A DNA stretch of 64,000 nt from Cryomorpha ignava (GTDB lineage: Bacteria > Bacteroidota > Bacteroidia > Flavobacteriales_D > Cryomorphaceae). The DNA is taken from positions 55,001 through 119,000 of the forward strand of contig NZ_JAAGVY010000005.1 of assembly GCF_010686655.1 (NCBI RefSeq). The letters run 5' to 3'. Positions 55,681-64,000 of this stretch are shown one piece after another. Numbering within the stretch: the first letter of the stretch is position 1; each line of letters starts with the position of its first letter. The translations under genes were made by a program, and so were the position numbers. Under the pieces are notes generated by a model. The model worked only from the letters and a program-made list of their open reading frames with translations. It made no database searches and was not told the DNA's origin.

Positions 55681-55919
55681 TTTTGACATCTCATTTGCTT
55701 GGTATAATGTAGGAGTGAAGAAATATGTTATCGTTAGAATCCATATCTCAATAAAATCATTCCTACAACAATTCAAATCACTGTATATCAATGCTTCGCG
55801 CACCCCCAGCCCCTAAAGGGGAGCTTCCAACGCACACCTTACTGTTTCATGAGAAGCATCATTTCAGATAACCTTCAGGTCGTGGTGAGGTGGTATTTTC
55901 ATGAATACAATTAATCCCT

Positions 55920-56072
55920 TATAAGAGGTGTGCGGTGGTGCCCTTCCTGCATCCGACGAGGCTTTTTGCCGAGAGGAGTGCACGGGTTCGGAAAGGCATT
56001 GATGCACAGCGATTTATAAGGTCTGAACACCAAAAGACAATTTTCGAGTACGATGCGTATAGAGATTAGGCC
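55920..56072 (+). repeat. Dispersed hairpin repeat, copy B
   Basis: Core at 55949-55981 (GCATCCGACGAGGC...GCCGAGAGGAGTGC). Compared with copy A, the inner pair changes from GGT/ACC to GGC/GCC and the outer pair from T-A to T-G, both keeping the stem. The right flank is homologous to copy A for about 70 nt and ends GATGCGTATAGAGATTAG before a CCCCTAAATGGGG palindrome. Confidence 0.65.
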
Positions 56073-56349
56073 CCTAAATGGGGAGCGTCCACCGCACGAT
56101 TTAATGTTCCCTAAGGCAGGTTAGCCTTCTCGAAAAGAATTTACCTGCACTTTGACTCTTGCGGCCATGCCTTTGGCTTGGTCTAAGGACTTGCAGCTTA
56201 AAGCTTGTGGCCAATTTAGCCGCAGTTGCCACCCTCGCCCCCAGCATCGCTATTTACGGGCTAAGCGAGACGCCACGCAAAAAAGCGTGGTAAACCGAGC
56301 GTGTGCGACGCCGTCCAAACACCAAAAACCAAACACTAAGAACTAACCA

Positions 56350-59300
56350 CTAATAAAAGAATTTCCCACTAACAACCTCAACCCCATTACTCAACCGCAA
56401 CAAATATGCACCCCGAGCAAGATAAGGTCTAATCGTATTGCGACCCGCTTCATTTTGAATCTCATCCACAAAAAGTCGCTTTCCGAGAAGGTCAAAAACC
56501 TCAACTTTAAGCAATTCAACTTCCGAACGGTAAACCAGATTTACGCCATCATCAGAGCGGTAAACTTTTACCAGTTCAAACCGGTTGTCGCTATCTATTT
56601 TTACCGCGCGAATTTCGCTGAAGGTCGACTTTCCATCAAAATCTGTTTGCTTTAAGCGGTAGTACGAAACACCTGCAAAAGGCGCATCATCGGTGAAGCT
56701 GTACGAGAGTTGTGTGGTTGAATTTCCGGCACCTTCTACCCTGCCCACTTCTTCAAACTCGCGCGCATCAGCCGATCGCTCTACCGTAAAAAAGTCGTTG
56801 TTGATTTCTGTTGAGGTTATCCAATTGGTTTCTACTATTTGGTTTTTTGCGGAAGCGGTGAAGGAGAGGAGCTGGATTGGGAGGACGTTTAACTCACTAG
56901 ATGAACTGCCAATGGTGAACGGACTAAAATTTGATACTGTTCCCGATAAGACATAGCCTGAAGTATAAGGTTCTAACGTTGGACTATATCCAGTTTGACC
57001 CTGATTATCCCAAGCGCCAACTGTAGGATTTGTACCAGTCCATCTAACTACAGTAAGTGTTGAAGCCTCCTCGACAGTGATACAACTCTGCTCATTATAA
57101 TACAATTTAACGAATGATCCAGAAGAGCCAACTTCTCGATTTATCATCCAATAATTACATGTGGATGCCGATTCAACACTTGGATCTGTTGGTGGTGGAT
57201 TATTGGGATTTGTAGTACCCGGAACGTAATTCTCATTGAAATATTCAACAGAAAATTGAGAAGTAGGACTTGACTCAGACTGGATTAATGCAGCTGGTTG
57301 GTAAATATCTACAACAGAATCACCAAAGTTGCGGTAATAACCAACCGGAAATTTAAACTCGGATCCATCGGTTCCAACCTGTGTTGCTTTCCCATTCACG
57401 TATCCATCAATACTACCACCATCCGTAGTTGAACCATTCTCAAAAATTAAATCATTGGCAGCTGTGTGAATAATCCCATCTGTGAAGCTAAGATCACCTG
57501 AAATATTTAAGGCATTGTTCATCACCAATCCGGAATCTGAATTATTCATTTCAACATTATAAAAAGCCTCTCCACCCGGGCTGTTCATCGTCTGAATGGC
57601 ACTACCTGCAAATATGACATTACTATTCGCCTCAGTAAATGAAGCTGAACCAACATCATTATTCCAATCTCCATGAAGCGCAATCGTTTCACTATTTCCA
57701 TTCAGGGCGCCTAATCCGCGAATATTAAGATTCTCGAGAACGGTAACTTCCTCATTAAGCGATTTTACGCCAGTATTATCAAATGACAATCGGTAGAACG
57801 TTTCTCCGTTATCTGTCGATATAGTTTGGGGTACAATTCCGTTAAAAATCACTTCTTGATTACTATGCACGAAGGTGCTTGAAGTACCCGTTCGTATCCA
57901 GCTACCACCAATATCGAAAGTACCAGAGGATGCAGTTAAAGTAAAACCTCCGTCAATAATTGTCAGGTCATTGCGTAACGCTCTGGGAGAATTCAGCTTA
58001 AGGTCGGTTCCATTTTGCAAAACCTCAACATTGTACGGGATTCCCGGATCACCGGAAGCGATATCACCTGTGGCCCAAGTCAAATCAGAAAGATCAACCT
58101 GATAATCAAATGAACTCGCAAAACGCAAGACAGATGCTGGTGCATAATTTACTGCATTATTGATAGCATACCCACCTTGCTGAACTGCTAAAACCCCTTT
58201 AATCAATGTGGGATTTCCGAGACCAAAATCTACTCCTCCATTTCCTATTCGAACCTCCACATCGGATCCAAATACCAAAGAATCGGCTCCTGAATTAACT
58301 ACTTGCTTGGTATAAGGAGTCGGGTCGGATCCCCCTAAACCAATAATATCAAAACGACTTCCGCTACCTCCATTTATATTTCGGTTTCCAGATTGGGCAA
58401 TGTCAATCGTACCCGAAAAATTAGGATCTATACCAATACCACGAGCGGTAAGTATATTTCCGTTGAGATTCAAGTCTGCACCATCAAGATACAAATCGCG
58501 ATTATAAGTGCGATCATGTTGTAAAATGATATCTGCCTCAACCCTAACATCGCGAATAGCATCATTCGCACTCGACCATTCTAATCCCGTAGTGAGAACG
58601 CCAGTATAACGTAAATCATAACTTTCGTCAATAGCTAGAACAGGTGCAGCAGATATGGTTGCTGAAGATGCCTCGCGCATAATTTCACTTTCATTCTCCA
58701 TCGTCAAGATGAATCCGTTCAAATTAAAAATTCCATTCCCTAAACGAAGCCGGTTATTGATTAAAACATCGTTATTTATGAATGCACCACCTGATGTGTT
58801 TTCTATAGCGAGATAATCGAAATTATTGACGCCGTAAATATTTTGAACGGAACTTCCATTCATTACAACCTCACGGGTTTCTTGCTCAAATATTCCAATT
58901 GCATCATTATCTACTTTCACAAAATCACCCTTAATTTTTATGTCTCCGCCAATTTGATCAGATAGAGTAAGGCGAGAAATAGTTGTGCCTTCTGCAAGAA
59001 ATAAATGACGACCGACTTGAATAGGTTGTGTGTCCGAAAACATATCCAGAGTGCCAGTTCCTCCAATCGTTCGACCAATAATTAAATCGTTTTGGATGCC
59101 CAGTTCAGATGACGTGTTATTTATAAATAAAACTGTTCCATTTTGGATAATAACATTGCCCGGATAACCATTGCCGGTATTTCCTGTCCATTCCAAATTT
59201 CGGGATATGGCGGAACCAACATTATATATAAGTTGAGATGTTGGAGAATACAATGGACTCGTGGTCAGAATTGCATTTTCAACATTTAGAATAAGCTTTG

Positions 59301-62300
59301 AATTATTAGCTGCATTAAAAGTTCCGTATTGCACTTCTACCTGACGAGATAAAACAAGGGTATCATTGGCATCCAGCGTAACATTGAAAAATTTACACAT
59401 TGAGCCGTTCCCTTGAATTGTGGTTTTATCACCTGTGGCCAGAAGAGTTAAGTCGTTTCCAACACCAACGTCAGTTCCTAAAATAGAACCGAAAGTTGAT
59501 AGTTCAATAATTCCATTCTCACCAATCATAGAGATTGTGTGTTCCCCCTGACTTCTGACTTCACCATCTAAAATATTCAGTCTATTTCGAATATCAATAT
59601 CGCGCTGAAGAATCAAAGAAGAACTCAGAGTTGAATTATCAAATTCTAAAATGGCTTTTTCTCCAAAAGTTAGATTACCAGCACCAGACAGATTCTGTGT
59701 AACATTTCCAGAAAAACTTATAGTAGAAGGAGTTGTAGCTGGTGAATAATTAAAATTCCCTCCGACGATATCAAAATCCTTTTTCACTTCAATATTCAAG
59801 GGATTTATATTTGCGGTAATGGTAAGAGATCCACTATAAACCCTAAAATTATCAACCTTCCACGTTGAAGTCGTACCAAGTGTCAAATTCTTGATCCCAG
59901 ATATAAATTCAAAATCGGCATAATTTCTACCAGCATAACTGAAATCATGGTTTCCTACATGTTGATAAACACTCCCCTCTTCGAAAATTACCTTTGACTC
60001 TGGTTGGCTAAGACCAAACGGGTTTCCTCCTGATTCAGAGCGATAGGTGGAACCGGACTCGAAGATAACCGTATTTTCAATGCCGCTATTTCCAAATGGA
60101 TTATATCCTCCAAATAACCAACGTGCTCTAAGAATAGAACCATTTTTAAAATGTACAGAACTAGCGTCGGCTGCAAGAATACGGTGCTTTCTCCCTGTAG
60201 GGGTTACGGCTGTATTCGTGAAATCAACATCTCCTTCAATTTCACCAGTTACCTGAGTCAAAAGTGAAACCTCAATTCCATTGCTTGTACCCACCGTATT
60301 CAGCACATCAAAATTTAAAACTGAACCTGCTTCAACAAAAAAATCAACTCCTAAACCGCCCGTTAAATTCAGAACCGATGGCGCATTACCACTATTGATA
60401 TCTTTTAACGATACAGTTGCATTATTGATTACCAGGATTTGACCGATGGTTTGGTCTGGCACTTCTTGCACTTCCGAAATCCCCCCATCGAAAATCAGAA
60501 CGTCGCGCGCCCGAGCGCAGTCGCGTGAAGGTGTCCAATTAGAAGGCACATTAAAAACACCAGTACCTACATCCCAAGCGTATTCATTTTCGGTAGCGAT
60601 ATCGGGTTTGGGAATGTAAATATTGTCAATCTTCATATATTCCGCACCAGTCGTATGGTGTTTCCAAAAAGCACCTAAATAAGGCAGCTCAGATGCGGTA
60701 AGCACCCCATCGATTCCAGAGTCAGACAAAGTAAATGAACCTATAGACGGATTCGTGAAACCAAGAACAGCTTCTTCACGCACAATCATATTCCAAGTAT
60801 TCGTGCAAGACGTATACGTAACATTTACACTGAAATGGATGTCATCTTGACTTAGTGCCACGGAAGCAATAGTGTAGATCTCCGTAGCGCTATTCAATCC
60901 TCCTTCAAAACGTACCAGACGCAAATAGTCTGCTCCTGTTTGTCCAAGGATTACCGCATAACCAGAGGCCTGACTGTCGTCAAAAGCGGATTTATTACAT
61001 CCTAAAATAAAAGCTGAACCATAATCATTGGAAGTGAAACCAGACGGATCATTCCTGCTGCTCTGCATATTCCATGCCCATATCATGTCTTCGGTACTCG
61101 CATCGAAAGCCACCGGATAGTAATCTGACATATCATAAGAAATAGCTTCCCTCGCATTTGATGCACTCGATTGAAGCCACATAGCTGACCCATTAATACG
61201 TGCGCCTGAATCGCCATTTTCCATTTCATTCCAAATTAGCGGCCCACCATCTGAAGGCTGACCAACATTGTCGGAATTATCACGATTAAAATCGTCGAAC
61301 ACTGTTAATGTAAAAAGCCTCGGAACAACCTCTCCTGTGCTCAAAATCTCCGCACCTAAAGTATATCCGTTAAATCGAATTTGACTCAATTGGGTAGGAG
61401 TAAGTGCGGTATTATCGGAACCAAAGAAGATTTGGCCAGAGGTACCTGAGCTTCCAGCATCGCCAGTCCATCCAAAAACTGTCAGTATTGAACCTGTAGC
61501 CCATACCTCTAAATCGCTTGCCTGAAAATGCAGTTCATGCGAACCCAAGCCCAACTGAATACTTGAACCTATATTTATGACTGCCGTTCCAATACTTTCA
61601 TTGAAACCACCCGTGCTAAAAGTCCCACCATCAAAAACAAATTTAGAACCATCATCTATTCTATTTGCTGCAGATATAGCTAATATCCCCGATTGTAATC
61701 TAGTATTCCCTGTATATGTGCTTACTCCTGAAAGTGTAAGACTTCCAGAACCGATTTTGGTTAATGCACCATTCGACAGAGCACCGGAGTATGTTGTGTT
61801 ATTTCCATTATTACCAATTTCCAGAGTCTTACCTGCCATATCAATATTGCGGCTTCCAATTAAACCACCAATCAGAAATCCAGTAGGTGTTCCAAAAACC
61901 AAACTTCCGGCATCACCACCCATCATATTGAGCGTACTGTTCTTTAAAGCATTTTGATGATGTAAACTGAGGATACCAGCTAGAATGCGGGTATTTCCTG
62001 TAAATGAGTTATCCGCAAAGAGGCTCAACATATCTGTACCACTTTTCCTTAATCCCCCATTGGTTAATTCTCCCGTAAAATCAACATTATCCAAACATTC
62101 TATAGTTCGGTCTGCACCATTGAGATTGATTGTATTCTGAAAATCAAGATCGCCCCCACTACCAGAATATCCAAATGTAATATCGCCTTCAATAAAGAGC
62201 TCTTTGGCGATATTCCGACCTGCACCACCATCCGATCGATAGGTGGTACCATCCGACATTCTAATTACTCCTGAACTTGGGTAACCATTCGTGAGCAGTT

Positions 62301-63360
62301 GCTGAATTTCTCCCTGGACCAGGAGAATATTGCCAGTTATTTCCTCATCGGGACGAAGTTTAAGGGCTCCCGATCCATCCTTGTATATTGCGCCGTTGCC
62401 AGTTATTTTACTTGAATTCAGCACAGAGCTAGCCGTACCAAATTCAAAATTTGCATTTCCTCCAAAATAGGCGGTATTTCCCGCAAAATCAAAAGCACCA
62501 TTTAAACTTAGTGTACCCCCCAGTACATTGATTCTTGCATCGGAGCCGAGCGAAATATCACCATTGTAAACTTGTGTACCTATATTTGATTTTATTAAAG
62601 CGCCATCAGAAACGCCCACTCCGTTAAGAATTAAGTCTTCTGCAGGATAATTGTTTCCAGAGGCAAGCTCTAGCACTGCTCCGTCGGCTACTGTCGTTCC
62701 ATTGGTTATATCACCGAGTCCATTAGGATGAATCAGTCTAATTCTTCCGAAATTAATAAATGTACCGCCGGTATAAGTGTTATCCGCGTTGAGAACAACA
62801 ATTGAACTTCCCTGCACAGCAAACCCGTTTGTACCAGAAATCACCCCATTAATAAATAAGCTATTTCCATTATTTCCGTACACATCAATAAAATTCCCAT
62901 TTGCGAGAATATTTCCATTGAAGGTTAGATTACCACTGACGGGATTGATTTCGCTTCCAGCAAATAACTCTATTTCATTACCGAAGGTATGATTTGCCGT
63001 ACTGTAATTTTCTATTTTGCAATTCCCTGTATTAGTGCGTAGCTCCAAAGTATTACCGCCAAAGGTTCTTGCTAAAGAGGCCGCAGCCTCAAAAGTTAGT
63101 TCGCGAACTCGATAATTACGACCGTTCAATGTCATAGCTAGGTTGTTGTTGTGACCTATCTTGACAAAGTTGGATATGGTATTATTATTATCTGGATCTC
63201 CCATATCGCCAATCCCAGAGTAAAACCAAGGAGCAATATCCCCCCAATTTCCATTTGCTGCAGCATCTCTGCTAAATACGTCTTGTTGACCATAGACCAA
63301 AACGGAATTAAGGAGTACGACAACCCCCAACAAAAAAACTTTCCGAAGCAACATCTTCAT
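56350..63360 (-). CDS. Giant T9SS-secreted protein with autotransporter-type repeats
   Basis: A 2336-residue surface protein. Signal peptide MKMLLRKVFLLGVVVLLNSVLVYGQ. Residues about 60-650 carry many right-handed beta-helix-type repeats of the autotransporter-associated class, e.g. LTKIGSGSLTLSGVSTYTGNTRLQSGIL and VLNADNTYTGGTFINFGRI. Residues about 690-960 look like a LamG/beta-jelly-roll domain (VFDDFNRDNSD...YMKIDNIYIP). More beta-helix-like repeats (FTGNTxxLxG, LNIxDGxxxxxGxxTI) run to about 2000. The C-terminal 90 residues are a type A T9SS sorting domain (ISTEINNDFFTVERSADAREF, then VEVFDLLGKRLF...GAYLLRLSNGVEVVSGKFFY). Probably a long adhesin. Complete. Confidence 0.85.
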   Translation of the reverse strand: MKMLLRKVFLLGVVVLLNSVLVYGQQDVFSRDAAANGNWGDIAPWFYSGIGDMGDPDNNNTISNFVKIGHNNNLAMTLNGRNYRVRELTFEAAASLARTFGGNTLELRTNTGNCKIENYSTANHTFGNEIELFAGSEINPVSGNLTFNGNILANGNFIDVYGNNGNSLFINGVISGTNGFAVQGSSIVVLNADNTYTGGTFINFGRIRLIHPNGLGDITNGTTVADGAVLELASGNNYPAEDLILNGVGVSDGALIKSNIGTQVYNGDISLGSDARINVLGGTLSLNGAFDFAGNTAYFGGNANFEFGTASSVLNSSKITGNGAIYKDGSGALKLRPDEEITGNILLVQGEIQQLLTNGYPSSGVIRMSDGTTYRSDGGAGRNIAKELFIEGDITFGYSGSGGDLDFQNTINLNGADRTIECLDNVDFTGELTNGGLRKSGTDMLSLFADNSFTGNTRILAGILSLHHQNALKNSTLNMMGGDAGSLVFGTPTGFLIGGLIGSRNIDMAGKTLEIGNNGNNTTYSGALSNGALTKIGSGSLTLSGVSTYTGNTRLQSGILAISAANRIDDGSKFVFDGGTFSTGGFNESIGTAVINIGSSIQLGLGSHELHFQASDLEVWATGSILTVFGWTGDAGSSGTSGQIFFGSDNTALTPTQLSQIRFNGYTLGAEILSTGEVVPRLFTLTVFDDFNRDNSDNVGQPSDGGPLIWNEMENGDSGARINGSAMWLQSSASNAREAISYDMSDYYPVAFDASTEDMIWAWNMQSSRNDPSGFTSNDYGSAFILGCNKSAFDDSQASGYAVILGQTGADYLRLVRFEGGLNSATEIYTIASVALSQDDIHFSVNVTYTSCTNTWNMIVREEAVLGFTNPSIGSFTLSDSGIDGVLTASELPYLGAFWKHHTTGAEYMKIDNIYIPKPDIATENEYAWDVGTGVFNVPSNWTPSRDCARARDVLIFDGGISEVQEVPDQTIGQILVINNATVSLKDINSGNAPSVLNLTGGLGVDFFVEAGSVLNFDVLNTVGTSNGIEVSLLTQVTGEIEGDVDFTNTAVTPTGRKHRILAADASSVHFKNGSILRARWLFGGYNPFGNSGIENTVIFESGSTYRSESGGNPFGLSQPESKVIFEEGSVYQHVGNHDFSYAGRNYADFEFISGIKNLTLGTTSTWKVDNFRVYSGSLTITANINPLNIEVKKDFDIVGGNFNYSPATTPSTISFSGNVTQNLSGAGNLTFGEKAILEFDNSTLSSSLILQRDIDIRNRLNILDGEVRSQGEHTISMIGENGIIELSTFGSILGTDVGVGNDLTLLATGDKTTIQGNGSMCKFFNVTLDANDTLVLSRQVEVQYGTFNAANNSKLILNVENAILTTSPLYSPTSQLIYNVGSAISRNLEWTGNTGNGYPGNVIIQNGTVLFINNTSSELGIQNDLIIGRTIGGTGTLDMFSDTQPIQVGRHLFLAEGTTISRLTLSDQIGGDIKIKGDFVKVDNDAIGIFEQETREVVMNGSSVQNIYGVNNFDYLAIENTSGGAFINNDVLINNRLRLGNGIFNLNGFILTMENESEIMREASSATISAAPVLAIDESYDLRYTGVLTTGLEWSSANDAIRDVRVEADIILQHDRTYNRDLYLDGADLNLNGNILTARGIGIDPNFSGTIDIAQSGNRNINGGSGSRFDIIGLGGSDPTPYTKQVVNSGADSLVFGSDVEVRIGNGGVDFGLGNPTLIKGVLAVQQGGYAINNAVNYAPASVLRFASSFDYQVDLSDLTWATGDIASGDPGIPYNVEVLQNGTDLKLNSPRALRNDLTIIDGGFTLTASSGTFDIGGSWIRTGTSSTFVHSNQEVIFNGIVPQTISTDNGETFYRLSFDNTGVKSLNEEVTVLENLNIRGLGALNGNSETIALHGDWNNDVGSASFTEANSNVIFAGSAIQTMNSPGGEAFYNVEMNNSDSGLVMNNALNISGDLSFTDGIIHTAANDLIFENGSTTDGGSIDGYVNGKATQVGTDGSEFKFPVGYYRNFGDSVVDIYQPAALIQSESSPTSQFSVEYFNENYVPGTTNPNNPPPTDPSVESASTCNYWMINREVGSSGSFVKLYYNEQSCITVEEASTLTVVRWTGTNPTVGAWDNQGQTGYSPTLEPYTSGYVLSGTVSNFSPFTIGSSSSELNVLPIQLLSFTASAKNQIVETNWITSTEINNDFFTVERSADAREFEEVGRVEGAGNSTTQLSYSFTDDAPFAGVSYYRLKQTDFDGKSTFSEIRAVKIDSDNRFELVKVYRSDDGVNLVYRSEVELLKVEVFDLLGKRLFVDEIQNEAGRNTIRPYLARGAYLLRLSNGVEVVSGKFFY

Positions 63361-63551
63361 GGTTAAAAATCAAATTAGCCGGAACAAGTTAGTGTTATTT
63401 TTACACAACTCAATAAGCCTGACCCAGATTTATTTACAACAACCGGAAATAAGAAGAGTTTAATGGGAGTGATTTAATTGCCAACAGAAGAAAATGGAAG
63501 TAAACAACAGGAAAAAGTGAGCTAAAAATTCCACAAAGCAAGAAAACACCT

Positions 63552-63854
63552 CTAATCAAACTCCCGATCTTCAGGAGCTATTTTCTTAACCTCTTGAATA
63601 TTTTCAAGAATAGCATGTAGTGCTTTATGAAAACCCTCCTTTTCTGGCGGGTCGCCAAAAAAAAGATCATCTATTTCAGCTTCATCATAACCCAGAAATT
63701 CGTGAACCATCTCTTCTGCTTTCACGATGTAATCATCTTCATTTTCGCATTCATAGGAAAGATAACCAAAGTGCGTGGTTAGATCGTGGTTGAAGCTTTC
63801 GGCTTCGATTAAAATTGCACGGTATGTTTGCTCGGAGAGGTCGTTGGTGTCCAT
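63552..63854 (-). CDS. Small acidic protein of unknown function
   Basis: A 100-residue acidic helical protein (MDTNDLSEQTYRAILIEAESFNHDLTTHFGYLSYECENEDDYI). No known domain recognised. I chose ATG 63854; ATG 63869 (five codons earlier) overlaps the end of the RhuM fragment. It lies directly after the truncated rhuM-like gene on the same strand, and may be a partner protein or an independent small gene. Confidence 0.55.
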   Translation of the reverse strand: MDTNDLSEQTYRAILIEAESFNHDLTTHFGYLSYECENEDDYIVKAEEMVHEFLGYDEAEIDDLFFGDPPEKEGFHKALHAILENIQEVKKIAPEDREFD

Positions 63855-63858
63855 AGGT

Positions 63859-64000
63859 TTAATAAGCATTAGCTTTCAACTCTTCTTTATTCAAGTAGTT
63901 TTTAGAGATGATAACATCTTGTTTACGAACAATATCGCCTTTCCAATTGGTAAGACCTATATTGTTTTTCTTTTCATTGCTGCGGTTGGCAATGATTTCT
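63859..64000 (-). pseudogene. RhuM-family protein, C-terminal fragment, truncated
   Basis: The minus-strand frame entering from the right edge reads ANRSNEKKNNIGLTNWKGDIVRKQDVIISKNYLNKEELKANAY and stops. The pattern LTxWxGxxVRKxDVxxxKNYLxxxEL is the RhuM (virulence protein RhuM/DUF) middle region. In whole members another 90 or so residues follow (MxDW...HAGKxSH), and these are missing. The gene is thus cut at its 3' end; the 5' part lies outside the window. Confidence 0.7.

Larger units (their letters stand above)
55399..56349 (+). other. Repeat-rich gap
   Basis: No gene is seen in 950 bp. Contents from left to right: GATTTCA-type microrepeats (55390-55440), a duplicated GTTGCTGGCA word, a GGCG-TCCC-GCCGGG hairpin (about 55543), dispersed repeat copy C (minus), a CCCCTAAAGGGG palindrome (about 55812), copy B (plus), a CCCCTAAATGGGG palindrome (56070), the shared GCCATGCCTTTGGCTTGGT hairpin (56164) and a CCACGC-A6-GCGTGG hairpin (56273-56290). 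Confidence 0.7.

Overview
The window is a piece of a Bacteroidota chromosome, most likely a Flavobacteriales-type organism. Several things point there: type IX secretion (T9SS) C-terminal sorting tails, TAnnTTTG-type -7 promoter boxes with TTTG-like -33 boxes, no Shine-Dalgarno usage at gene starts, Uma2, GloVer-repeat and AAA/DUF4143 families, and an rRNA operon with tRNA-Ile and tRNA-Ala in the spacer.

Layout. 1-2.9 kb: the front end of an rRNA operon transcribed leftwards (16S, tRNA-Ile(GAU), tRNA-Ala(UGC), a degenerate tRNA-like element, start of 23S), driven by four tandem promoters and carrying boxA-like antitermination sites before 16S and before 23S. 2.9-31 kb: housekeeping and accessory genes, including two SDR oxidoreductases, a GloVer-repeat secreted protein, a lipoprotein, Tpx, PurL, two MFS transporters, a histidine kinase, a DUF4143 ATPase, an amidohydrolase, an acyl-CoA synthetase, a SCO copper protein, three Uma2 paralogues (one frameshifted) and an Uup-like ABC-F ATPase. 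Several genes here are decayed: a zeta-toxin-like kinase, a PRiA4_ORF3-like gene, a Uma2 gene, and a T9SS cargo whose sorting tail is cut by a stop codon.

31.4-52 kb: a complete type I-B CRISPR-Cas locus in the order cas8b-cas7-cas5-cas3-[antitoxin, PIN remnant, antitoxin, PIN toxin]-cas6-[AbiEi-like, AbiEii-like]-cas1-cas2-cas4, then a leader and an array of about 124 repeats (37 nt) and about 123 spacers. Two toxin-antitoxin modules therefore sit inside the cas gene series, one of them translationally coupled to cas1. The leader carries a 20-nt sequence identical to the boxA region before 23S rRNA, which suggests the host uses rRNA-type antitermination to transcribe the 9-kb array. Several spacers occur twice with the same 5' end but different 3' ends, as expected for repeated PAM-anchored capture. 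A truncated second copy of the cas8b start and a structured minus-strand element precede the operon.

52-64 kb: a lipoprotein, a 14-bp minisatellite, a cysteine-desulfurase-like enzyme, a 950-bp repeat-rich gap with two of three copies of a hairpin-forming dispersed repeat, a 2336-residue T9SS adhesin-like protein with autotransporter-type beta repeats, a small hypothetical protein and a truncated RhuM-family gene at the right edge.
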